Counted from the stretch's first letter, positions 15,011 to 23,800 are shown. The stretch: 64,000 nt of DNA from DATHBD01 sp035296325 (GCA_035296325.1 DATHBD010000062.1:124001-188000), one strand, 5' to 3'. Numbers and translations are program-made. The notes: a model not told the origin generated them from the letters alone.

Positions 15011-17065
15011 GTGCACCGCTCATTCCTCCCGCGCCGCCCGCTGGCGGCTGGGCTCGCGCTCGCCGTCGCGGCGGTGGTGTACGCGGCTGTGCCCGCGCTG
15101 GCCGCCGACCCACCCGAGCGGCAGCGGGTCGACCTGCGTGTCCTCGTGCTCAACAACGGGTCGTCCAGCGTGAACACCATCGTGGCCCAGCTGGACCGGG
15201 AGGGCGTGCCGTACGACACCGTGAACCTCGCCGCGGCCAACCGCACCCCGATCACCGCGGCCACGCTCGCCGACACGGCGGGCGGAGTGCCGCGGGCCAG
15301 GTACAACGGCGTGGTCGTGCCGTACGAGGATGCCCTGCCGGCCGCCGAGAAGACGGTGCTCACCGACTTCGAGCGCCGGTTCAGGGTGCGCCAGATCAAC
15401 GCGTACACCTATGCCGGCAGCAACGTCGGCCTGACCGCCGGATACACCGGCAGGCTGGACGGCGCCGCCCTGACCGTCACCGCCGCGGGCAAGGCCGGCG
15501 GCTTCGGGTACCTCGCCGGCAGTCTGCGCGTCGAGGATCGCTCGCCGAGCGTCGTGGAGACGTACGGCTACCTGGGTACGCCGGCCGCACCGGCCGGCGC
15601 CACGTTCACGCCGCTGGTGACCGGCACCGCGCCCGGCACCGCCACGAGCGGCTCGGTGATGGGCGTGTACGACGCCGACGGCCGGGAGGAACTCGTCGTC
15701 ACCGTGGCGAGCAACCCCACCCAGACGCATGCCACGCTGCTCGCCCACGCCGCGCTGACCTGGCTCACCCGCGGTGTCCATCTGGGACTGTGGCGGAACT
15801 GGTTCAGCGTCCACGTCGACGACGTGCTCCTGCCGGACGACCGGTGGAGCACCACCGCGAACTGCACGGTCGGCGACGACTGCAATCCCAACCGGGACCC
15901 GGCCGTCTCGCCGTACAACCGGCCGATCCGGATGGTGTCGGCGGACGTGACGAACCTGGTGTCGTGGCAGAACGCCAACGGCATGAAGCTCGATCTCGCC
16001 TACAACGGCGCGGGCAGCGTCGAGGCCGGTGCGACCGACCAGCTCACCGCATCGCTGGTGGCCAACCGGGCGCAGTTCCGGTGGATCAACCACACCTACT
16101 CCCACCCGTACCTGGGCTGCGTGCAGAACTTCTCGGTGGTCCCGTGGCGCTGCGCCACCGACCCGGCCACCGGCGCTGTCCGCTGGATGCCACGGGCCGA
16201 GATCACCGCCGAGATCACCCGCAACGTCGACTGGGCCCGGAGCAGGGGCATCGTGGTCGATCCGACCGAACTCGTCACCGGTGAGCACTCCGGCCTGAAG
16301 TCGTTGCCGCATATGACCACGGACAACCCGAATCTGGGCCCGGCGCTGACCGCGGCCGGCGTCCGGACGGTCGCCTCCGACGCGTCGCGGGAGTCGGCGC
16401 CGCGCACCATCGGCTCGGCCCGTACCGTGCCGCGGCACCCGATGAACATCTTCTACAACGTGGGGACCGCCGCCGAGGAGGTCGACGAGTACAACTGGAT
16501 CTACACCAGCCGGGCGGACGGCGGCAGTGGCATCTGCGAGGCCAACCCGGCCACCTCCACCTGCATTCCGCCGCTGTCTCCGGCGACCGGGTTCAGCGGG
16601 TACATCGCGCCCACCGAGGCCCGGATCGCCTTCGACCACGTGGTCTCCGCCGATCCCCGGCCGCACTACGCGCACCAGTCCAACATCACCGAGGGCCGCA
16701 TCCTGTACCCGGTCCTGGACACGGTGCTGAGCCGGTACCGGGCGACGTTCACGACCGCGACGCCGCTGATCAATCCCCGCTACTCCGACGTGATGAAGCT
16801 CCAGCGGCAGCAGGAGCGGTGGCGGGCCGCCGTGCGGGCACGCAGCGTCGAGGCGTACCTGCTCGACGGCCGGGTCACCGTGGTGAACCGGGGCACCACC
16901 ACGCTCGACGTCCCGATCACCGTTCCGGCCAACACCAGGACGGTCACCGTGACCCTGGGTGTCGAGTCCACCGGCGCGGTGTACGGCGAGGCGTACGGCG
17001 TGGAGCGGTCCGCATGGAAGAGCCTGCCCAGCGGCGGCCAGCAACTGCTCCGACTGCCGAGTTGA
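15011..17065 (+). CDS. secreted Agd3-like (CE18-type) polysaccharide deacetylase
   Basis: The 684-residue product starts at GTG 15011 after GAAGGAG. Residues 1-~32 form a signal peptide ending VPALAADP. Residues ~40-250 look like a beta-rich N-terminal region (RVLVLNNGSSSVNTIVAQLD), corresponding in position to the CBM87 part of fungal Agd3. The esterase core has a metal Asp pair in SVHVDDVLL (Asp270-Asp271) and the His pair HTYSH (361-365), the two hallmarks of NodB-like/CE18 metal-dependent deacetylases. It probably removes acetyl groups from GalNAc in an extracellular alpha-1,4 polymer. The family call is from motif memory; a profile search would settle it. Confidence 0.75.
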   Translation: MHRSFLPRRPLAAGLALAVAAVVYAAVPALAADPPERQRVDLRVLVLNNGSSSVNTIVAQLDREGVPYDTVNLAAANRTPITAATLADTAGGVPRARYNGVVVPYEDALPAAEKTVLTDFERRFRVRQINAYTYAGSNVGLTAGYTGRLDGAALTVTAAGKAGGFGYLAGSLRVEDRSPSVVETYGYLGTPAAPAGATFTPLVTGTAPGTATSGSVMGVYDADGREELVVTVASNPTQTHATLLAHAALTWLTRGVHLGLWRNWFSVHVDDVLLPDDRWSTTANCTVGDDCNPNRDPAVSPYNRPIRMVSADVTNLVSWQNANGMKLDLAYNGAGSVEAGATDQLTASLVANRAQFRWINHTYSHPYLGCVQNFSVVPWRCATDPATGAVRWMPRAEITAEITRNVDWARSRGIVVDPTELVTGEHSGLKSLPHMTTDNPNLGPALTAAGVRTVASDASRESAPRTIGSARTVPRHPMNIFYNVGTAAEEVDEYNWIYTSRADGGSGICEANPATSTCIPPLSPATGFSGYIAPTEARIAFDHVVSADPRPHYAHQSNITEGRILYPVLDTVLSRYRATFTTATPLINPRYSDVMKLQRQQERWRAAVRARSVEAYLLDGRVTVVNRGTTTLDVPITVPANTRTVTVTLGVESTGAVYGEAYGVERSAWKSLPSGGQQLLRLPS

Positions 17066-17072
17066 GGTGAGC

Positions 17073-18665
17073 ATGCGGGTCGCGCTTGTGAATGAGGGGA
17101 CGTATCCGTACGTCGCCGGCGGGGTGAGCACCTGGTGCGATCAACTGGTTCGCGGAATGACGGACGTCAGCTGGGACCTCGTGGCGATCGTCGGCACCGA
17201 ACCGGATCGACAGGTGGCCGCGCTGCCCCGCAACGTGCGCTCGCTGACCACCGTGCCGGTGTGGGGCCCGGCCCGCCAGGCCCGGGCGCGTCCCGCGCAG
17301 GCGCGTCTGATCCGGCACCAGGCCGAGGCCGCCGCCAGCATGCTGTGCTGGGGAATGCTCGTGGAATCGCCATCCGCCGCGGCGGCCTTCGCGGTGGGGC
17401 TGCGTGAGCTGAGCGAACTCGCGCGCCCCACCGAGCCGCCGGTGAAAGGCCGGTTCGGCACGAGACGTGGCCCGACCCCGACCGGGCCGGGTCACGTCGG
17501 GCCGGCTCAGGGCGGGCCGGCTCAGGGCGGGCGTACGCCCGGCGGCCTGGGGACGCATCCGTTGGCCGGGGTGGTGCTCACCGACATCCTGCTCGACGCG
17601 TGGCGCCGGGCGGTGGCCGGCGGCACCCGACTGCCCCGGCTGACCCTGCACGAGGCGGACCAGGCGGCCGCCGTCATCGAGCACGCGGTCCGGCCACTGG
17701 CCGTGTCGTTACCGTCCGATGTGGACGTGTGCCACGCGAACGCCAACGGGCTCGCCTCGATGGTGGCGCTCGCGGCGAAGTGGCGCGCCGACGTGCCGTT
17801 CCTGATGACCGAGCACGGCGTGTACCTGCGCGAGCGCTATCTGGCCCTCGCCGACCCGGCGGCCCACCAGGGCCCCGGCGTGAAGTGGGCGGTGCTGCGT
17901 TTCTACCGTGCCCTGGCCCGACTGGCGTACGCCGAGGCCGACTCGATCGCGCCGGTCAGCAGCTTCAACTCGCGGTGGGCGGTGCGGCACGGCGCCGACC
18001 CGGCGTCGGTGTCGGTCATCGGCAACGGCGTGGATCCGGAGCGGTACCCGCCGCTGGCGGTGGAGGTGGACGAGCCGGTGCTGTCCTGGGTGGGTCGCAT
18101 CGATCCGCTCAAGGATCTGGAGACGCTGATCCACGCCCTGGCCGTGACGCGGCGGACGGTCCCCGACGCCCGGCTGCATCTCGCCGGCCTGGTCCCGGCC
18201 GGCAACGAGGCGTACGCCCGGGGCTGCCTGGACCTGGTGGACAACCTCGGCCTGGGCGGGGCGGTGCACTTCACCGGGCCGGTGGCGAGCAGCCGTGAGG
18301 TGTTCGCCGCCGGTCAGGTGGCGGTGCTGTCAAGCGTCTCCGAGGGCATGCCCTACACCGTCCTGGAGGCGATGATGTGCGGCCGGGCCACGGTGAGCAC
18401 CGATGTCGGCGGCGTCGCCGAGGCGGTCGGCGAGGCGGGCGTGATCGTCGGCCCCCGGGACCCGGAGGCGTTCGGGGCTGCCTGCGCCGAACTGCTCACC
18501 GATTCCCGCCGGCGCCACCACCTCGCCGAGGCCGGGCGGCTGCGCGCCCGCCGGGTGCACACCATGGACCGGTGCCTGCGCGCGTACGCCGACCGGTACG
18601 CCCACCTGCGCGGCGCGGCGCGGCCCGGCGCCGGCGTGATCGGGGATCCGGTGGTGCACCAATGA
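17073..18665 (+). CDS. pelF: PelF-type GT4 glycosyltransferase (DUF3492)
   Basis: The 530-residue protein starts at ATG 17073. The N-terminus LVNEGTYPYVAGGVSTWCDQL is the PelF/DUF3492 signature. The C-terminal GT-B half has TEHGVYLRER, VSSFNSRWAVRHGA, GNGVDPERYPP, SWVGRIDPLKDLETLIHA and the EX7E pair of GT4 enzymes (Glu424-Glu432 in EGMPYTVLE). PelF polymerises the GalNAc-rich Pel backbone from UDP-sugars in the cytoplasm. Residues ~115-165 form a Gly/Pro-rich insertion with a tandem repeat. It overlaps the next gene by 4 bases (ATGA). Confidence 0.88.
   Translation: MRVALVNEGTYPYVAGGVSTWCDQLVRGMTDVSWDLVAIVGTEPDRQVAALPRNVRSLTTVPVWGPARQARARPAQARLIRHQAEAAASMLCWGMLVESPSAAAAFAVGLRELSELARPTEPPVKGRFGTRRGPTPTGPGHVGPAQGGPAQGGRTPGGLGTHPLAGVVLTDILLDAWRRAVAGGTRLPRLTLHEADQAAAVIEHAVRPLAVSLPSDVDVCHANANGLASMVALAAKWRADVPFLMTEHGVYLRERYLALADPAAHQGPGVKWAVLRFYRALARLAYAEADSIAPVSSFNSRWAVRHGADPASVSVIGNGVDPERYPPLAVEVDEPVLSWVGRIDPLKDLETLIHALAVTRRTVPDARLHLAGLVPAGNEAYARGCLDLVDNLGLGGAVHFTGPVASSREVFAAGQVAVLSSVSEGMPYTVLEAMMCGRATVSTDVGGVAEAVGEAGVIVGPRDPEAFGAACAELLTDSRRRHHLAEAGRLRARRVHTMDRCLRAYADRYAHLRGAARPGAGVIGDPVVHQ
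17499..17528 (+). repeat. tandem 15-bp duplication in the pelF insertion
   Basis: Two exact copies of GGGCCGGCTCAGGGC, giving GPAQG-GPAQG in the protein. It falls in the linker-like insertion between the two halves of the N-terminal domain and is likely length-variable among strains. Confidence 0.7.
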
Positions 18666-20113
18666 GCGGGGAGTCCTCGATCCGCGTGCCGGGGCCGCGC
18701 CAACCCCCGGTCAGCGCGCCGCACCCGGCGCGGGTGACCAGCGGCACCGGGTACGGCCGGGCCAACCGGGTGGTGGTGCTCGCCGCGCGGATGCGCCCGG
18801 CCTGCCACAACGCCATCGATGCCGACGAGGTGGCCGCCATCCTCGAGGCGAGCGGCATCAACGACCGGGTGGCCACCCGCGAGTACGGTCATCCGTCGGT
18901 GTTCGCGCTCGCGGCCGCCGTCCTGGAGCACACACCGCCGCGCGACCCGGCCGCCGCGTCGGCGGACCGCACGGCTCCGGCGCTGCCGGCGGCGCGGGTG
19001 ATCGGCGAGACGCTGACCCGGTCGGCCCTCTACCTGACCCCCCTGATCGTCGGGTACGGCGCGGCGCAGGCGGCGACCGGCGCGGGTCCGTTGGCCACGC
19101 TGGGGACGCTGATCGTCGGGTGGGGCACCGGGCAGGCGCTGGCCTACCTCGGCCACGGCCGGCGAAGTCGGCGGGGCGCGCCTTCGGCCACCCGCAGGCT
19201 CGCCGGTGGCTTCGCGGCGGTGGCCGCGGTGTGGCTGGCAGTCCTGGCGTTGGCCGGCACGACCGGGCCACGGGCGTACCTGGTGGCCGCGGTGCAGCTC
19301 GCGCTGTTCGCGGTGACCGCCGCGGCGCTGGTGACCGGTCGGGAGCGGGTCGTGCTGGCAGGTGCGGTGCCGTGCTGGCTGGTGGCCGCAGCGGTCGCGC
19401 TGGGCGCCACCCGGTTCTCCGTGGTGGCGTTGCTGGCTTCGCTGGTGCTGCTGGTCGGCGTGGCGTACGCGCCGGCCCTGCGCCGCGACGTGGCGCCGGT
19501 CAGCGGTCGCTGGCGGACCCGACGCGACGAGTACGGCAACGCGGTGCGCCACGCGTTGGTCGGCACCGGCCAGGCGGCGCTGCTCGCGATCGTGGCGCTG
19601 CGCGACGCGTCCACCATGATCCCGCCGGAGGCCGTGCCGCTGGTCTGCGCGATCCCGTTGATCGAGCTGACGGTGATCTGGCACCAGTGGCGGGTGAACG
19701 CCGCCCGCGCGGTGCTGGACGATCCGGCGCTGTTCGACCGGCGACTCGCCCGGGTCACCCGGGCCACGCTGACCATACTGGCGGTGCCGGTGCTGATCGG
19801 CGCCGGCATCGCGGCCGCCGTATGGTCCGGTGCGGCGGTGCCCGGCGGGGGGCGGTCGGCAGCCGCGGTCCTGCTGTGCGGGCTGTACGCGCTCTGCCTG
19901 ATCCTCGCGGCGCACCATCGCACCGTCACCGCGGCGGTGCTGGTGTGGTGGCCCGCGTTGCTGATCGGCGGCGGCGGCTGGTTGGCCCCGTCCCTCGGCG
20001 CGGTGGCGCCCTCCTTCCACGATTCGCTGGCGTGGGGCACACTGCTCGGAGCGGCTGTGCCAGGGCTCGCCGTCGTCGCCCACGTCCTGCGGGATCCGGA
20101 GAGCTACCGATGA
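18662..20113 (+). CDS. polytopic membrane protein in the PelG position
   Basis: The 483-residue product begins at ATG 18662, overlapping pelF. Residues 1-~110 are soluble (RMRPACHNAIDADEVAAILEASGINDRVATREYGHPSVFALA); the rest contains roughly eleven or twelve hydrophobic segments, starting ARVIGETLTRSALYLTPLIVGYG. In Pel loci, pelF is followed by pelG, a polytopic protein thought to form the transporter or synthase complex. Position and topology suggest the same role. I cannot recognise a PelG motif with confidence, and the soluble N-terminal segment is not typical. It is most likely the export partner of the glycosyltransferase. Confidence 0.65.
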   Translation: MSGESSIRVPGPRQPPVSAPHPARVTSGTGYGRANRVVVLAARMRPACHNAIDADEVAAILEASGINDRVATREYGHPSVFALAAAVLEHTPPRDPAAASADRTAPALPAARVIGETLTRSALYLTPLIVGYGAAQAATGAGPLATLGTLIVGWGTGQALAYLGHGRRSRRGAPSATRRLAGGFAAVAAVWLAVLALAGTTGPRAYLVAAVQLALFAVTAAALVTGRERVVLAGAVPCWLVAAAVALGATRFSVVALLASLVLLVGVAYAPALRRDVAPVSGRWRTRRDEYGNAVRHALVGTGQAALLAIVALRDASTMIPPEAVPLVCAIPLIELTVIWHQWRVNAARAVLDDPALFDRRLARVTRATLTILAVPVLIGAGIAAAVWSGAAVPGGGRSAAAVLLCGLYALCLILAAHHRTVTAAVLVWWPALLIGGGGWLAPSLGAVAPSFHDSLAWGTLLGAAVPGLAVVAHVLRDPESYR

Positions 20114-20760
20114 TGCTGCTCCCGCTCTATGTGCACCCACTGGAGGATCCGTCCGCCTGGGAGGCGGCCGCGTGTGCCGGGCGGGGCGTGCTCGTCGTGG
20201 TCAATGTCCACAATGGTCCGGGCGAGGGTCGGGAGGCGGCGTACACCGAGGTGACCGCCCGGCTGTACCAGGCCGGGGTGCCCATGCTCGGCTACGTCGA
20301 CCTTGGATATCTGCACCGTCCCCGCGCGGAGATCTTCAGCGACCTCACCGGCTGGGGGCGGTATCCGGTCGGCGGCGTCTTCTTCGATCAGGCGCCGAGC
20401 GGGCGTGCCGAAATCGGCGAGGTCACCCGGATCGCGCGGGCCGCCCGCGGCTCGGTGGTGCTCAACCCGGGCACCTACCCGGACCCGGGCTACGCGGCGA
20501 TCGCCGACATCGTGTGCACCTACGAGGGCAGCTGGACGCGGTACGCGGCCACGCCGACGATGCCGTACTGGCCGCGCGCCGCGCACCTGGTGTACGGGGT
20601 GCCGACCGGCCTGCTCGGGGAGGCTGAGACGTTGCTGCGGGCCCGCGCCGCGCACGGCCTGGCAACCGACCTGGACATGCCCCAGCCGTACCTCGGGGTG
20701 CCGCCCCGGGTGCGTGCCGCGCTGCCCCGACGACTGCCCGGCCCAGCAGCGGTGACATGA
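20110..20760 (+). CDS. spherulation-specific family 4 protein (Sph3/GH135-like)
   Basis: The 216-residue product starts at ATG 20110 inside the previous stop. LLPLYVHPLEDPSAWE, VVVNVHNGPGEGREAAY, MLGYVDLGYLHRP and VGGVFFDQAP are spherulin-4 family signatures (TIM-barrel GH135-like). Fungal Sph3 is required for galactosaminogalactan synthesis and cleaves GalNAc polymers. Here Asp93 is kept but the following acidic residue is Gln94 (FFDQ rather than FFDE), while a later Glu139 (TYEGSW) is kept. No signal peptide or membrane anchor is visible, which is odd for a hydrolase of an exported polymer. It overlaps both neighbours. Confidence 0.82.
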   Translation: MMLLPLYVHPLEDPSAWEAAACAGRGVLVVVNVHNGPGEGREAAYTEVTARLYQAGVPMLGYVDLGYLHRPRAEIFSDLTGWGRYPVGGVFFDQAPSGRAEIGEVTRIARAARGSVVLNPGTYPDPGYAAIADIVCTYEGSWTRYAATPTMPYWPRAAHLVYGVPTGLLGEAETLLRARAAHGLATDLDMPQPYLGVPPRVRAALPRRLPGPAAVT

Positions 20761-21716
20761 GCCGCCGCCGTACCCGGTGGGTCGCCGCCGCCGTCCTCGT
20801 CGCGGGTCTGATCCTGGGGTACGCCGTCGCCTGCACCGACTGGACCGCGCGCCGGGGCGCCCCGCGCGGGTCCCCGGGCACGTCGCCGTCCGCGGGGTCC
20901 GCGTCGCAGCCGGGGTCCGCGGCTCCGTCCCCGACCGCGCTGCCCAGCGGCAGCGAATCCGCGGTGCCATCCTCCGGCGCGCCCACCGTCGGGCCCGGGA
21001 GTAGCCCGCCCGGTGGCTGGTGGCGCCCGAAGCCGGGGCTGTCCTGGCAGTGGCAGCTCTCCGGCCCGCTGGACCGGTCGGTGCCCGCGGACGTGTACGA
21101 CATCGACGGCGTGGAGAGTTCCGCAGCCGACGTGGCCGCGCTGCACGCGGCCGGCCGGCGGGTGATCTGCTACCTCAACGCGGGCGCCTACGAGGACTTC
21201 CGCCCGGACCGGGGGCGGTTCCCGGCGGCCGTGCTGGGCCGGGAACTGGACGGCTGGCCGGGGGAGCGGTGGCTGGACGTACGGCGCTGGGACGTCCTCG
21301 CCCCGATCATGACCGCGCGGATGCGCCAGTGCCGGGACAAGGGCTTCGACGCGGTGGAGCCGGACAATGTGGACGCCTACGCCAACGACAGCGGCTTCCC
21401 CCTCACCGCCGCCGACCAGCTCACCTACAACCGCCGCCTGGCCGATCTGGCGCACTCCCTGGGCCTGGCCGTCGGCCTGAAGAACAACGTCGAGCAGGCG
21501 GCGGAACTGGCGCCGGTGTTCGACTTCGCGGTGAACGAGGAGTGTGCCAGCTACGACGAGTGTGATGCGCTGCGGGTCTTCCCGGAGTCCGGCAAGCCGG
21601 TGTTCCACACCGAGTACGACGTACCCACCGTGACGTTCTGTGCCGCGGCGCGGGCCCGGGGCTTCTCCTCCATCCGCAAGCGGCTGGACCTGGACGCCTG
21701 GCGGGAAACCTGCTGA
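20757..21716 (+). CDS. endo-alpha-1,4-polygalactosaminidase, GH114 family (Ega3-like)
   Basis: The 319-residue protein has an N-terminal membrane anchor (RRRTRWVAAAVLVAGLILGYAVA), a Ser/Pro/Gly linker to about residue 90 and a GH114 barrel. Conserved pieces include VICYLNAGAYEDFRPDRG, GFDAVEPDNVDAY (Asp198 and Glu201), GLKNN and FAVNEECASYDEC (Glu261/Glu262). GH114 enzymes such as Aspergillus Ega3 cleave alpha-1,4-galactosamine polymers. It closes the cluster and probably trims or releases the polymer at the outer face of the membrane. A 12-base gap separates it from the convergent GNAT gene. Confidence 0.88.
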   Translation: MSRRRTRWVAAAVLVAGLILGYAVACTDWTARRGAPRGSPGTSPSAGSASQPGSAAPSPTALPSGSESAVPSSGAPTVGPGSSPPGGWWRPKPGLSWQWQLSGPLDRSVPADVYDIDGVESSAADVAALHAAGRRVICYLNAGAYEDFRPDRGRFPAAVLGRELDGWPGERWLDVRRWDVLAPIMTARMRQCRDKGFDAVEPDNVDAYANDSGFPLTAADQLTYNRRLADLAHSLGLAVGLKNNVEQAAELAPVFDFAVNEECASYDECDALRVFPESGKPVFHTEYDVPTVTFCAAARARGFSSIRKRLDLDAWRETC

Positions 21717-21728
21717 GCCAGCGCTGAG

Positions 21729-22736
21729 CTAGCCCGCCAGGTCGAGGCGGGCGGCCAGCTCGGCGACGTCCACCTCGTACTCGCGCCACTGCCGGTCCGG
21801 CTGGAAACCGAGCTCGGTGTTGACTTTGAGCATCGGCTCGTTCTCCATGGCGTTCCAGGTCTGCACGTCGAGCAGCTGGGGCTCGGCCGCGCGCAGCTCG
21901 AACAGCATGCGCGCCTTGAGGGCCCGCCCGATGCCGTAGCCGCGGTGGCTCGGCAGCACGATCGTGTCGTACTGGTCGGCGCGGGTGGGGCGCTGGGCGG
22001 GCACCACCACCTCGGTGAGCCCGGCGACGCTACCGGACTGTTCGTGCACCGCCAACACGATGTACGGCTTGAGTCCGCGCGCGTGCAGCGTACGCAGGCT
22101 GACCCGCAGCCGCTCCGGATCCTGTGAGCTGGGGCGCAGCTCGAGGTCGCCGAGTTCGGTCTCCCGCACCGCCTCCTTGGCCTGCGCATACGTACCGAAC
22201 AGCGACTCGGGTGGCCCGCCCGGGTGGTACTCGATGCGGTACCCCGAGCCGATCCCGCGGGCCATCTCGCCCAGGCGCAGCCAGTCCACGCTGGACAGGT
22301 CGAGCACGTTGCGCACCTCGACGAAGGCACAGCGGAAGCCGTGCGCCTCGAAGAACTCCACGGCCGGTGTGCCGCCCACGACCTCCACCCCGATGGAGGA
22401 GAAGCCCTGCTCGGAGGCGAGGCGGGTGGCGGCGCCGAGCAGCGCCCGGCCGATCCCGTGGCGGCGCGACTTCGGGCGGACCACCAGCTCAAGTACGCCG
22501 ATGTCGTCCATCAGCAGCATCGTGGCGTGCCCGACGATCTCGCCGGCGGGAGATCCGAGGGCCACCCAGGTGACCCGGCGCTGATCCGGCATGGTGACCG
22601 CGAGGTACTCCCGGAAGCGGTCGGGCACCCACTGGGGATCCTCCGGAAGGTCGACCGCCAGCACCTGGTTGATGGTGCCGATGACCGCGTCCAACTCGGC
22701 CGCCGAAGCGGTTGCCGGGTCCCACTCGCGCACCAT
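21729..22736 (-). CDS. GNAT N-acetyltransferase with two GNAT domains
   Basis: The 335-residue product starts at ATG (base 22736). The N-terminal GNAT domain has the acetyl-CoA loop VVRPKSRRHGIGRALLGAA (about residue 85). The C-terminal one has VLPSHRGYGIGRALKARML (about residue 262), followed by NTELGFQP. Both pyrophosphate-binding loops (RxxGIGRAL) are intact. Tandem GNAT enzymes often pair one active and one regulatory domain. The substrate is unknown. TATACC lies 4 nt before the ATG, so the message may be leaderless, perhaps with the GTG one codon on. Confidence 0.85.
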   Translation of the reverse strand: MVREWDPATASAAELDAVIGTINQVLAVDLPEDPQWVPDRFREYLAVTMPDQRRVTWVALGSPAGEIVGHATMLLMDDIGVLELVVRPKSRRHGIGRALLGAATRLASEQGFSSIGVEVVGGTPAVEFFEAHGFRCAFVEVRNVLDLSSVDWLRLGEMARGIGSGYRIEYHPGGPPESLFGTYAQAKEAVRETELGDLELRPSSQDPERLRVSLRTLHARGLKPYIVLAVHEQSGSVAGLTEVVVPAQRPTRADQYDTIVLPSHRGYGIGRALKARMLFELRAAEPQLLDVQTWNAMENEPMLKVNTELGFQPDRQWREYEVDVAELAARLDLAG

Positions 22737-22824
22737 CACTGGTATAGCTTGCCCATTCGCGCACCCGTACGGAAGAGCCCGCGCCGTTGTTCTATACGTT
22801 CTGCATTCCGGTGATCTCACAGGG

Positions 22825-23793
22825 TCAGCGACTGCGTTGACCGTAGTCGTTGGCTGCGGCGTGAACGTCCTGGATGTAGACCCGCACCGCGTTGTATGAC
22901 TCGATCGCCGACCACCAGTCACCCGGTCGGGTCAGGTTGCGTCCGCCGGCGCAGAGATAGCTCGCAGCGGCGAGGGCGGCGTCGTCCATGTCGTTCGGGT
23001 CGGCGGCGCCGTCGCGGTCCGCGTCCACCCGGTACTTCTCCCAGGTCGACGGGATGAACTGCATCGGGCCGACGGCCCGGTCCCAGGTGCGGTCGCCGTC
23101 GAGGCGGCCGGTGTCGGTGTCCTGGATCCGGTCGCGGCCGCCATTGCCGTCCAGCGGTAGGCCGACGATGGTCGGCACGGCCTTGCCGTCGGGCTGCAGC
23201 GTGGCATTGGCCTGGCCATGGTTCGACTCGATCTTGCCGATCCCGGCCAGGGTGGTCCAGCTCAGATTGCACCCTGGGGCGCTCTGCGCCGTGATCAGCT
23301 CGGCGTAGCCGTAGGCCGCCAGGGCGACCGGAGGTATCCCGACCTTGGCGTTCACCCCGGTAGCCCAGCTGCTGAGCGCGTCCGCCGGGCGGCCCGTGGC
23401 GGCCCCACCGGGCGGCTGCACGCCGGGCAGGCCACCCGCGGGCGGCCCTGGCGACGGCAGGGCGCCAGCTTCCTCGTCGCCGGACTCGTCGGACTCGTCG
23501 GCCCGGTCCTCCCCGGACTCGTCGGCCCGGCGGGTCGGGCCGGCGCCCTCGCCGCGTTCCGCGTTGGCGGCGGTCGCCGACGGCGGCGGTGCCGTGCGGG
23601 GCACCACCACGGCGCCCGCGGCCGCGGCCACCGCGAGGATCACCGCGAGCAGCAGGCCGGGGAGGGCGAACCGGCCCGAGGGCCGGCCGCGCCACTGGCG
23701 GATGCGACCGGCCAGGGCGCTCCTCCGCAGCGGCGGCAGCGTCCAGGTCCGGCCGGCGATGCGGATGGTCATTGGCCGTCGACGTTCCCCCAT
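22825..23793 (-). CDS. membrane-anchored lytic transglycosylase (SLT_2 type)
   Basis: The 322-residue protein has a basic cytoplasmic N-terminus, one membrane segment (FALPGLLLAVILAVAAAAGAV), an acidic linker rich in DES repeats (ADESGEDRADESDESGDEE) and an extracellular lysozyme-like domain. The catalytic Glu lies in LAGIGKIESNHGQ; GPMQFIPSTWEKYRVDADRDG and SYNAVRVYIQDV are typical of the family. It should cleave peptidoglycan glycan strands. Start ATG 23793 has CATACT 7 nt upstream, fitting leaderless translation; ATG 23772 is an alternative. It lies divergent from the FmdB gene. Confidence 0.85.
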   Translation of the reverse strand: MGERRRPMTIRIAGRTWTLPPLRRSALAGRIRQWRGRPSGRFALPGLLLAVILAVAAAAGAVVVPRTAPPPSATAANAERGEGAGPTRRADESGEDRADESDESGDEEAGALPSPGPPAGGLPGVQPPGGAATGRPADALSSWATGVNAKVGIPPVALAAYGYAELITAQSAPGCNLSWTTLAGIGKIESNHGQANATLQPDGKAVPTIVGLPLDGNGGRDRIQDTDTGRLDGDRTWDRAVGPMQFIPSTWEKYRVDADRDGAADPNDMDDAALAAASYLCAGGRNLTRPGDWWSAIESYNAVRVYIQDVHAAANDYGQRSR

Positions 23794-23800
23794 ACAGTCG

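Noticed and set aside
15020..17131. 703-codon open frame on the - strand
   Set aside because: Opposite the Agd3-like gene; composition is the Arg/Gly/Val/Pro mix of antisense frames, without recognisable domains.
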